A program made the position numbers and the translations under genes. From NCBI GenBank assembly GCA_021401465.1, contig JADDMT010000049.1, positions 124,001 to 188,000 of the forward strand: a stretch of DNA of 64,000 nucleotides, in the 5' to 3' direction. This stretch comes from Teratosphaeria epicoccoides (lineage: Eukaryota; Ascomycota; Dothideomycetes; Mycosphaerellales; Teratosphaeriaceae). The number at the start of each line of letters is the position of its first letter. Positions within the stretch are counted from its first letter, which is position 1. Below the pieces are notes generated by a model. It did no database searches, had not been told where the DNA came from, and was given only the letters and a program-made list of their open reading frames with translations. Shown here piece by piece: positions 46,533 to 56,912 of this stretch.

Positions 46533-49500
46533 AAAGGTCTTAACCCTAATAATTAACACCTTTAAGATCTTCTATGCTAAGTCTATAATTAGACCTATGC
46601 AAACGTTTTTGCCTGTTAGTAGAGAGTCGAAGCAAACGCCGCTATAGGAGTAGTTCGTAGTTACGGTAAAGCACAAGAGGGCGCTAAGCAGGTAGGCAAG
46701 TACCTCGTAGTACTTAGCCTGTAGCCTGTTTATAGTCGGAATACCTTTAGTAATCCCCTTGTCGCGCGTACCCTAGAAGTCATTAATGTTATAGCAGAGC
46801 TAGTTGTACTCGTTATACACCTCTTTAGGGAGGTCTTGGCATTTTTGATGCTTGCTATTACAATTAACATAGTTGTAGTAGACACTACCCTCATTAAATC
46901 TGCTAACATAGATCTTAGCTACACTTCGGTTAGTATAGGTCATGTATACCTCGCAGGTAGGGGACGCCTTACTAACACACAGAGGAGAGATTTATGCAGC
47001 CTAGCTCCTAAGGTTGTTAAGGCATCGTTAACATAAGCAACGATTGCGGGCAGAGCGAGTAGCGTCAAACTTAGTTTGTAGCATACGAGCTATTATTACT
47101 AAGATAAGTAGTTAATTAATCTTGATTGATTGATTAAAGAAGAAGAAGCTCTAGTTTAGACACGTAGGCATAGCAAGGTAAAAGCTAAGCAAAGTAGAAG
47201 CAGAGGTTAATGTTAGTGTTTTAGAACAGGAAGTTTAGGAAAGCGACGAGGTTTTTATACCCTCTAACAGCCCCCCTGTTGCCTACTGCAACCGTTAAGC
47301 TAGTAACTTAAACTACATACGCAGAGTACCTACCTTTAGTTAACTTACATAGGGACTAAATAATGCAAGAACAGGTAACGCGGCTGTTACGCATGTACGC
47401 TAACTGTACTCATGCTAGTCTACTAGCATGAAAATGTGACGAGACCTACGCTAGGAGCGCGCTCCTACTGTTTCGAGTAGTACGCGCAGAGTATCTGCAT
47501 ACATTCTGTCATAAGTGTCATAGAATTAGGGTACTATAGCCTAAGTCATAACACATGTATAGAGGAAGGATCTGTCACGTAAGGACAGACACCTAGATCT
47601 GTAGGATTAGTCTACAGATCTATAGACCTACATAGAAGAAAGGATCTGTTATGTGAGGACAGACACCTAGGTCTATAGGGTTAGTCTATAGATCTACAGA
47701 CATAGGTCTAACAGGTCTAGCGACAGATCTAACAGAGCTGCTATACCTCTCTAGTATATAGGAATGGCTTCAGGCTAGGTAGTTAGGAGCTTCGTGCTTA
47801 ATTCTTCTAGTTACCTTACTAGGTATAGTTAGTTACAAGGTTAATTGCTATTATTGATATTCTCTACTACTCTTTAAGTCTAACACCTAATCCCCTTCCT
47901 GCTATTAGCATCTACCCTTATGACATTTTGAGCACTACTTCTAAGGAAGTATCAGGGGACTTATCAAGCGCTTAACGTACGCCTATGTCAAGTAGTTTAA
48001 CATCTAGTAATAACAGTCAACTGACACTACGAGAACAAGTTGCTACTATACCTTAAATTACTTAGTAGCTCGAATCTATTCACCTTAGCGAGATAGCTCT
48101 AGCATCTGTTACAGGTTCGACTACTAGAAACGGACACGGCAATAATGGCTTCAAGATAGGAAGCCCTATAGAGTTCATAGGATAACGATCTTAAGTTAAG
48201 ATGTTTATCCTCTAATGCTAGTTAGCATTTAACGTAGATACAGAACGATTTATAACACATCATAAGCAAATAATGTATATCGTCTCTTACCTAAAAGGAC
48301 TAGCGTTTGAATTCATCTAGCCTTATCTATTAGATTATCTAGACTATGTCAGAAGCGTTAAAGCTAGGAAGACGACAACTAGGGAGATTCATAACTTAGA
48401 CAAGTCCTTGTTTAAGGCATTACGCGAAGCGTTTAGGCTTAGTAATGAGTAACAAGAGGCCGAGAGAGCTCTCCTAGGAATCTAGCAGAAGGGTTCCGCT
48501 ACTAAGTACTACGCGGACTTTCAGACCCTCTCTGCTCGAGTCGACTAGAATGATAACGCTTTAGCCGCTTAGTTCTACTAGGGACTAAATAAGACGGTTA
48601 AAGACGAAATTGCCCGAGGAGATTAGCTAACGACATTCAAGGAAATGAGCAATCTCGCGATTAGGATCTATAATTGCATCTAGGAACAACAGCAAGAATA
48701 ACAACACAGAAATCGCAGGCTAGCATAGGCTAACTATAAGGTCTAACAATTAGCACTAAAGTAGCGAAGCGATTACTATAGTCTCTAACTAATAGAGTTA
48801 GATGCGACTAAGGGACGTCCTAAGAATAGGCCCTAAGGAAAGCTACAGAAGGGCTCTCTTACCTAGAATAGTCCGAAGAAGCCATTTAACAAGAGTAACC
48901 TTAAGTGCTACAACTATAGAAAGAAAGGACACTTTGCTCGCAAATGTTCTAGCAAGAAACAGCGTCATGAACTAGAATAGACAGAACAGGTTCATGTAAC
49001 AACATTGGCGCCTAAGCAGACAGCTGCTACTACTCAAGTACTAGACTATACCTTACTTACTTAGACTATGTGCTATGACGACGATTATCGGATTCACAAG
49101 AGTGACAAAGATAGTTCCGGATAGTACCCTAGCCGTAACAAGGCATAGTCTATCTGTGCGCTAAGGGGTACACCTTCTAATGTAGTAGTCCTAAGACAAT
49201 AGGAGCTAACAGAAGAAGAAAGTTCTGACGACAACTATGAGCTTGTCGAAGCTGTCATTCCTGATTCTGAGGAAGACAAGAGTACAGAAAGATAGGTCAT
49301 GCTGCTACATGATATTAGACTTAATATCATCCGACTTATTCAGAACCATTAGGCTTAGGCTTACCTATGGATTAATAGAGCATAGCACATCAACTAGCTT
49401 TAATATGACGAACTAGCTAACAGCATGCGACGACACCTAAGGAGACTACTAGTTGTAGCTTACCCTTACTCGCATTAGAAGATTGTCTAAGAGATTATAC

Positions 49501-50282
49501 CGTTCGGAGTAGAGTTTACGCCCTAAGGAGGCTACTTTACCTATGAAGGTATTTAGGTTCTACGAACATTACAGCTCTAGGTTAACCGGTTAAAAATAGA
49601 GTACGCAAGAAACGCGCAGGAATAACGAGGCTAAGAGCAAGTACTACCTCTTAGCCTAATTAGTAGTAATGCTTAAAGAAGAATGAGCCGAGACTACACG
49701 ATCCCTAGATTAGTCCGCGAAGACAGCTATTTAGGAAACAACTAGGTCCGCTGAAATTAGACCTACGGACAGACTAAACAGGGCTGCAACGATGTGCCGT
49801 AATTAGTGTCAGATACGCAGACATCCTTAGAGTATAGGTACACATTAACGAGACACTAGCCTAGGCCTTAATAGATTCAGGATGCATTAGAAGCTTCATG
49901 ATGCCTAAATTCGCTAGGATGGCTAGGATATAGCTACAGGCGAAGGCAAATACTTTCTCGCTATAAGCGATCGACAGAAAGCTAGTCACGTACAACCGAG
50001 GAGTAGTTAACAAGGAGACTAAGACAGTACCTCTACGGATAGGACGCTACTAAGAGATAGTCTAGTTCGACATCACGGAGTCGCCTGGCTCGGATGTAGT
50101 GCTAAGGTTACTATAGCTAAGGAATGCTAACCCCTACCTCGACTAGAAGAACGAGAGGATCTAGTTCCTAGAACTCTTAAAATCGATACCTCTACCTGTA
50201 GTACACGACGTACTAGGCAAGATCGAGATATGTGCTATGACTTCAAACGAGATAGTCGCTACTATCAAGGATCTAGAATAGG
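46533..50282 (+). repeat. Second unit of the 3.75-kb tandem duplication
   Basis: Copy of 42781-46530; after 50282 the original pol sequence continues. Confidence 0.9.
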
Positions 50283-53200
50283 AAGTATATGTCCTATAGG
50301 TTAAAGTAACATAGTCTGAAGTCAAAGTCGAGTTCATAGTTCCTGATGAGTATAAAGAGTTCGCTACTCTTTTTGAGGAAGAACCTAACTAAGAGGCTCT
50401 GCTAGAACACTAGGAGTAGGACTACGAGATACCCTTACTTCTAGGCAGAACGCTAACGAAGTAACTAGTTTGCCTATTGTTAGCAGCTAAACTAGAAATT
50501 CTCCGGAAATACCTTAAAGATAACCTCTAGAAAGGCTTCATTCGCGAATTGTAGTTACCTACAGGGTACCTGATCCTGTTTGTCCCTAAGGGAGAAGACG
50601 ACTAGCGACATTATGTCGACTATTATAGATTAAACGACATTATAATAAAGAACAGTTATCTACTTCCTTTGCTTTCTAAATTGTAGGATTGCCTACAAGG
50701 AGTAGTATAGTTCTTGAAGTTCGATATACTAGGAGCGTATAACTGAATTCAAATCAAGGAAGGCAAAGAATAGAAGCTACATTCTAAACTAGGTTTAGAT
50801 ACTACGAGTATATAGTCATGCTATTTAGGTTGACGAACGCCCTAGCTACATAGTAGGCATTTATTAATAATGTGCTACAAGAGTACCTTAATGTCTTTGT
50901 AGTTATATACTTAGATAATATCCTTGTCTACTCACGAATAATCGAAGAACATAGGACTTACGTACGTAAGGTACTTTAGAAACTCTAGGACTACAAGCTA
51001 AAGGCTAAAGCTTAGAAGAGCGAGTTTCATAAGCAAGAAGTCTAATTCCTCGGCTATGTAGTAGCCTAGGACGGAATCAAAATAGACACTAAGAAGGTTA
51101 AAGTCATGAAGGAGTAGCCTACGCTAACTAATGTTAAGGAAGTATAGTCTTTCCTTAGGTTCGCTAACTTCTACTAAAGGTTCATCGCGAACTACTTGAA
51201 GATCACAGCACTACTTACGACCCTTACTACGAAGGATACACTATTTGTGTAGGACGACGCCTAACGGAATGCCTTTAAGGAACTTAAGTAACGATTTACA
51301 GATTAGCTAATCTTGCTTATGTTCGACCCTAATAAGCCTATTATAGTCGAGACTAATGCCTCTAACATAGCACTTAGAGCATGCTTAAGTTAACTAGGAC
51401 TAAGTAGACGACTACAGCTAGTCGCCTACTACTTAAGGAAGCTGTCTAGACCTAAGCTCCGCTACGACATCTATGACAAAGAGCTTCTAGCTATAGTAGA
51501 CGCCTACAAGGCATGGCGAGTCTACTTAGAAGGACCTAAACACTAGGTTATAGTCTACACGGACTACAAGAACTTACAATACTTTACTACGACGAAAGAG
51601 TTAAATTAATAACAAGTCCGATAGAGTAAAGAACTCTCTAGCTTTAACTGTAAGATTGTCTATCGTAAGGGATCTAATAACGCACGCGCCGATGTACTTA
51701 GTCGTCAGACTAACTACATGAAGGGCATAAAGAGGGAGAAACATGCTATTCTCTAGGAGAATAGCGATAGCACGCTTAGAGTCAACTAACTCGCGGCTAT
51801 AGCTATCGCATAGACTAGTAAATTCTAGGACGATCTAAAGAATACACTTGTCTACGATCTGACTATAATCGCTGTCCGTAACAACATTGACAGACAAGAG
51901 AACTAGGAAGACGAAGATAGAGTACTTCTCTTCTAAGGATTAGTATACATGCTAACATCCTTACGTTTAGAGCTACTACGCCTCTAACATGACGTTCCTT
52001 AGGCAGGATACCTAGGAGTGTCTAAAATGAAGCAAATTCTCTAGTAAGAATATTACTTCCCTAAGATAGGCAAAGTAATTAAGGACTATGTCTGTTAATG
52101 TGTAACTTACTAACAGAGTAAGCACGACTATTATAAACTATATAGGCTACTACAACTGCTAAAGGTACCCTAACAGCCATAGGAATCGCTCGCTAGAGAC
52201 TTTATCGTTAAACTACCCTAGTTAAGAGAACCTGCCACGAATAAGTTCTTTAATAGAATCATGGTAGTAGTCGACTAATTTACTAAGTTCAGAAAGTTTA
52301 TTCTGTACTGCGAAGACTTTAAGACCGAAGATATTACACATGTCTTCATCAAGTAGGTAGTAGCATTACATAGCATGCTACAAGACCTAGTAACAGACTA
52401 AGGATCTGTGTTTACCTCTAACTTTTAGAAGGCCCTAATAAGACAATTCTAGGTCAAGCATTAACTTAGTACTTCCTTCTACCCTTAGACAGATAGGCAG
52501 ACGGAACGTCTAAATCAGACGCTAGAATAGTACCTCTAATCCTATATTAATAGGGATTAGAACAACTAGGTAGAGTTACTACTAATAGCATAACTCGTAT
52601 ATAATAGTACGCTAGTAGAGTCGACAGGACTCTCGCTATTCTAGATAGCGTATAGATTAGCTATAGAAGACATTCTAGACAGCTTAACTAGTAATCTAAA
52701 CCTAGTAGCACTTAGGCAGGTAGAATACCTCTGCTAACTACAAACCGAAGCATGACTTAACCTGTAGTTCTATTAACAGAACATGGCATAGTACGCAAAT
52801 TGTAAAAGAATTAAGGGACTAATTCTTAAGGAGGGGGACAAGGTGTATCTCCTCTGCCATAACATCAAATTAGACAAGCCAAGTAAAAAAGTAGACGCTA
52901 TGAAACTAGGACTATTCTAGATTAAGACTAAGAAAGGACTAGTCAATTTTGAATTATAGCTACCTAAGCAGATAAGAATATACCCTATGTTCTATATCTC
53001 TCTGCTAGAACTAGTAGCGCTAGACGCTACACTATAAATAGAACCTTTACTACTTAACCCTAAGGTCGAAGAACTAGAGTACACTGTCGAGAAGATTGTT
53101 GACACTTGCTAGGTAGATAGACAGCAAGAGTACTTAGTAAAATGGGAAGGATACAGTAGTACTAAGAATACCTAGGAACCCCTAGAATACCTACAAAACT

Positions 53201-53330
53201 GTTAGTAAAAGATACGGAGTTTTAAGCGGAAAACAAACCTAAGAAGAACTTCATAAACTACAACTAGGCCCCTACAGGACGCTATTAACAGGCTCGGCTA
53301 CTACACTATCCAGGAAACCCTAATACGATG
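47985..53330 (+). pseudogene. C gag-pol remnant, continuous copy
   Basis: Runs from the duplicated gag start through RT (VVIYLDNILVYS near 50901-50940, where the second catalytic Asp now reads AAT, Asn), RNase H (about 51335-51540), integrase (about 51980-52600) and a C-terminal chromodomain (EYTVEKIVDT ... EYLVKWEGYSSTKNT, about 53077-53205). Many RIP stops. Closely related in order and sequence to B. Confidence 0.82.
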
Positions 53331-53835
53331 CGTTAGTAAAACTGTCTATTACACTCTATGTTATAGGACTAAGCGCAAGACCTGCCGAAGGATCTAGGTT
53401 AAGGAGGAGTTTAGTCTGCTAAAGAGCCTGCTCTTTAGCCTCGTCCTCCCTAATCTCACGCTCCTTAAGAGCACGACTATCCTTGACCTTATAGTTAACC
53501 GCATCTAACTGTTTCTGAAGACACATCTCCTTTACATGCGCCTCTATTATCTTCTACGAAGCCTCTATAAGGGCAGCCTTCGCATAATCGAGATTAGTAA
53601 TTAGTCTTTTCTGCTAATTGCCTAACCTTTTCTATTTAACCTCTGTTACCTTTACGTCGTAACTCTGATAGTTGCTAGAGTAATAGTGCGAACATTTTCC
53701 TAAGGAAATGTGTACTTGACAAACGAGCTTTAGCTCTTAACACTAAGTACAAGACTTTATGCTTTCCTTGCCCTAACGATAGATTTGATTTACGCGGCAT
53801 TTGCGTTTCTGCGTTAAAGGGGCGTTAGTGTCAAG
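53320..53835 (-). pseudogene. C accessory gene antisense to pol
   Basis: Homologue of the B accessory gene at 27870-28391, in the same relative position and orientation. On the minus strand it reads a Cys-rich segment (about 53760-53660) followed by a charged coiled-coil helix (LRKQLDAVNYKVKDSRALKE-like, about 53521-53462) and a stop at 53322-53320. Several RIP stops and substitutions. Confidence 0.6.
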
Positions 53836-53950
53836 GATGACACAGGGTAGTAACATAGAAAGAGAAGACATTACTACATAAAGAGAATAGCAAGAGAAAC
53901 CCCGCACTAATAAGGTAGCTTAGGGACAAGCTAGGCTAAGAGGGGGATAG

Positions 53951-54295
53951 TGTCATAAGAGTCATAGATTAGAACACTATAGCATAAGTCATAACACATG
54001 CATAGAGGAAAGGATCTGTTACGTAAGGACAGACACCTAGATCTATAGGGTTAGTCTACAGATCTATAGACATAGGTCTAATAGGTCTAGCGACAGATCT
54101 AACAGAGCTACTATACCTCTCTAGTATATAGGAATAGCTTTAGGCTAGGTAGTTAGGAGCTTCGTGCTTAATTCTTCTAGTTACCTTACTAGGTATAGTT
54201 AGTTACAAGGTTAATTACTATTGTCAATATTCTTTACTACTCTTTAAGTCTAATACCTAATCCCCTTCCTGCTATTAGCATCTACCCTTATGACA
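53951..54295 (+). repeat. C 3' LTR (345 bp)
   Basis: About 74 bp shorter than the 5' LTR because it has one rather than two units of the dyad-bearing tandem repeat. Ends CTTATGACA, followed by the CATTC TSD. Confidence 0.85.
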
Positions 54296-54690
54296 CATTC
54301 CTACTAGCCCTAAGGTTCTATGACACATTTCTTTACAGTTATGACTAAATAGGGATAGCTAAGCTATTAGCAAAGCTAGCGCGTATACTTGCCCTATAAT
54401 TTTAAAGATTAACTAAAGTACGTACTTATAGTTTCCTGATATCTTAATCTGCATGTAAAGCAAAGGTATTACAAAGCTGCCTAACATGTAACAGATTAAA
54501 ACCCTGCCTAAGTTAGTAACCTCTGTCCTATATTTGCTACTAAGATGTTAAGGTATACATATAACATATATTATGTAGGCTATCTACCTATTTACTCTTA
54601 CGTAGTATAAGTGTGCTATATCCTATACCCTATACATTCTATATGTATTACTTAGTAAGGCTAGGGACATCCTTATAGGAGGAGGGGTAG

Positions 54691-55086
54691 TAATATAGTT
54701 AATACTAGGAGGCTACTAGTATTAGAGCTACATAGGTTCTAATGCCTACCCTTAGCATGTAGTAACCCTACTACATATAGTAAGGGGGTCCTTTATACAT
54801 ACATTAGCTTATATGTTATCTAAGTAGGATTAATGCTTGACATAGGATACCCCTATGTCGCTAACCTTATATTACCCCTATAGGGGCTTCCTGACTCTAT
54901 AGTACCCCTGCGGGGTTAGGCTTAGACATGCTTTCCCTAATTAAGGGGCATTAGGGGTTATAAGTACCTCTAGCGCTATCTCTATAATAAGTAGAAAGTA
55001 GTACTATCTTATACCTATTAAAAGGTCAGATTACTCTGTTATACTACAAGATATTTTCATATTATATAGCATATACATCTATATTA
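54691..55086 (+). repeat. A0 3' LTR (396 bp)
   Basis: Follows the polypurine tract GGAGGAGGGG. Shares the extra 29-bp repeat with 12966-13355, and ATAAC (55087-55091) follows. Confidence 0.88.
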
Positions 55087-55400
55087 ATAACTATTTATAT
55101 CTGTAGCTAGCTAGTAACTAATAGCTAGAACCATAAAATCTAGCTTGCTAGGGCAAGTAGTAAGAATATTATTAAGTTTATATAATAGTAATATATATCC
55201 TATCTTACTTAGAGTAAATAGGTATTAGGTAATATAACTAGTTACATGTAGTAGGATTACTAGGTAGTAGTACTATACTCTTAATAGTAGTAGCTACTAG
55301 CTAGTAGCCTCCTTAAGCTACTAGCTAATTAAGTAAAGCTACTAGATATTAAAGAAGGGAAGATTAATACATTCTCTAGCTATAGGATCTAGGGAACATT
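55087..55400. other. AT-rich flank outside A0; no gene seen
   Basis: TAG/CTAG-rich sequence continuing the pre-insertion site from 12965. It changes to normal composition at about 55390-55410. No transposon family recognised. Confidence 0.5.
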
Positions 55401-55440
55401 TATCTACTTGATGCAAGGTACACTCTACTTGACAGCAGAC

Positions 55441-55461
55441 CACGTGACCATCTGTCACGTG
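55441..55461. promoter_or_regulatory. Inverted pair of CACGTG E-boxes upstream of the MBOAT gene
   Basis: CACGTGAC at 55441-55448 and GTCACGTG at 55454-55461 form a perfect 8-bp inverted repeat with a 5-bp spacer, 58 bp upstream of the chosen start codon. CACGTG is the core site of fungal bHLH regulators (Pho4, Cbf1 and SREBP types). The arrangement suggests cooperative binding; this is inferred. Confidence 0.5.
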
Positions 55462-55518
55462 TTCCTGCCTCGATCATCACTTGACACAATAGCATCCTCG
55501 CACACATCTACATACAAT

Positions 55519-56757
55519 ATGATCAGCCCAGTCACGTGGCTACGAGCCCATCCAAACACCGCCTTCTGGATCACCAGCGGCAGCATCCCGCTCGCCTACA
55601 TCAGTGTCCTGCAGTCCCTCTGCCATCTGCGGGTACAACACCCGCCTTACAATCGCTTGAAACCCGGTCAAACCCAACCAGGATGGCGTCTCAAGCTGTC
55701 CATCCAATTCGGGGGCTTTGTGGTAGCTGGGCTGGTAATGGGCTTCGCCTGTACCGCACCCATTGAACACCCGCTGGCAATCACGGTCACACGAACCGCA
55801 TCGTTTTTCTATGCCTGCAAAATGCTAGACTTGGCGGTGGCGAAGGCTGCGAACCCACCAACCATGATGATCGAGCGTGTAAGACCTAGAACTCCGGAAT
55901 GCGTGGACAAGAACAGCGATAGAAAGACGCCCGACGACAGAAGCAAATCCACAGACAGAGACCAGCCCAAACCCGACACCAGCATCGAAAGACTTCCCTA
56001 CCCACCCCCCACAGACTCAACCGACTACATCCTCCACTCCTACCACTACGCCTGCCTCCTCCTGACCCAAATGCGCTACCACAGCTTCGACATCACCGCC
56101 CGCCAACCCCACCGTGCCTCTCCTACCACCCAAAAACAAACCAAACACAAGCTCCGTCACTACCTCCCACTCCTAGTAATCCCGCCACTCACCTACCTCT
56201 TGCCAACCGCAGAGACGAAGTCCCTCCTCCTGCTCCTGGTGATCCAATGCGGTCTTGAAGGCATGCACACAGCGCTGCATCCTTCCTGCCCGAATCCCGT
56301 GTTCTGGCAGCCGTTCGCCGCGACGTCGTTGACAGAGTTCTGGAACACGCACTGGCAAGCCTGCGCGTCCTCGTGGCTGCGCAGCTTAGCGTACGATCCA
56401 ACGCAACGTCTGCTCACACCACTGCTCGGCAAGAACGCTGCGCGCGGCATAGCGGTGGTGAATGTCTTCAATCTCACTGGCATCTGGCACGCATGGGCTG
56501 CCGCACCAGCAGTGGAAGAGGAATGGGCCGGGACGTTGGCTCTCAGGGTGTGGCTGTGGTTTGTCAGCCTGGGAGTGGGATGTGTCATCGAAAACACGCT
56601 GTTTGGACGCAAGCCTGGTGGATGGCTCAGGTGGATAGCGGTATGGGCGTATGCCCTGGTGGGTGCTGGGATGTGTTGGCGAACACTGGAGCATCACGAT
56701 ACGACTGGCTATCTGAGGATGTGTGGAGAATATGTATATCCTCAGCTTCGCCGATGA
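55519..56757 (+). CDS. Wax-synthase-like membrane-bound O-acyltransferase (MBOAT_2)
   Basis: A 412-residue multi-pass protein from the ATG at 55519. The frame is open from 55408, but the earlier Met lies beside the E-box pair and adds a segment without family likeness, so I chose the later one. Hydrophobic helices flank a hydrophilic Pro/Arg-rich loop (about residues 125-160). The C-terminal half has the wax-synthase signature: PVFWQPFAATSLTEFWNTHW (about 258-277), then a histidine in LTGIWHAWAA (about 318-327), the likely catalytic His. Members transfer acyl groups to alcohols, including on secondary metabolites (family knowledge); the substrate here cannot be told. No intron is needed. It converges on the AAA+ gene, with 155 bp between the stop codons. 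Composition is normal although RIP-mutated DNA ends about 100 bp upstream. Confidence 0.8.
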   Translation: MISPVTWLRAHPNTAFWITSGSIPLAYISVLQSLCHLRVQHPPYNRLKPGQTQPGWRLKLSIQFGGFVVAGLVMGFACTAPIEHPLAITVTRTASFFYACKMLDLAVAKAANPPTMMIERVRPRTPECVDKNSDRKTPDDRSKSTDRDQPKPDTSIERLPYPPPTDSTDYILHSYHYACLLLTQMRYHSFDITARQPHRASPTTQKQTKHKLRHYLPLLVIPPLTYLLPTAETKSLLLLLVIQCGLEGMHTALHPSCPNPVFWQPFAATSLTEFWNTHWQACASSWLRSLAYDPTQRLLTPLLGKNAARGIAVVNVFNLTGIWHAWAAAPAVEEEWAGTLALRVWLWFVSLGVGCVIENTLFGRKPGGWLRWIAVWAYALVGAGMCWRTLEHHDTTGYLRMCGEYVYPQLRR

Positions 56758-56912
56758 TTCTTCCTCCAGTGTAATTTGCTCATGCACCACGTTTCGTTAC
56801 GTCTGGACATGGCCTCATCGGATCCGCAAGACCACTCTCTATGCTGCTAGCTCAGCGATCGCTTTCATGCGGAAATCGCTCGTTCTCCACCAAGTCGTCG
56901 GAAAACGAAAGG

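Larger units (their letters stand above)
43755..54295 (+). mobile_element. C: plus-strand chromovirus related to B, with internal duplication
   Basis: Bounded by an LTR at 43755-44173 (419 bp) and one at 53951-54295 (345 bp), ends TGTCATAAG/CTTATGACA as in B, and TSD CATTC. Without the 3752-bp duplication it is about 6.8 kb. Order: LTR, gag (44233-46530, and again 47985 onward), pol to about 53330, an antisense accessory gene, a polypurine tract (AGAGGGGGATAG), LTR. The duplicated unit includes 974 bp of A0 flank, so the duplication took place after C inserted. Confidence 0.85.
12966..55086 (+). mobile_element. A0: outermost Ty3/Gypsy chromovirus with nested insertions
   Basis: A plus-strand element whose two LTRs share the long 390-396-bp form and are flanked by ATAAC. 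Its own parts are the 5' LTR 12966-13355, leader 13356-13511 continuing at 36841, gag-pol 36960-41698, the antisense accessory region about 41900-43749, 3' untranslated region 54301-54690 and 3' LTR 54691-55086. A1 (13512-36835) and C (43755-54295) interrupt it. Subtracting these leaves about 8.2 kb, the same as A2 after removal of its internal duplication. It is the most heavily mutated of the three A copies, as expected for the oldest. Confidence 0.88.
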
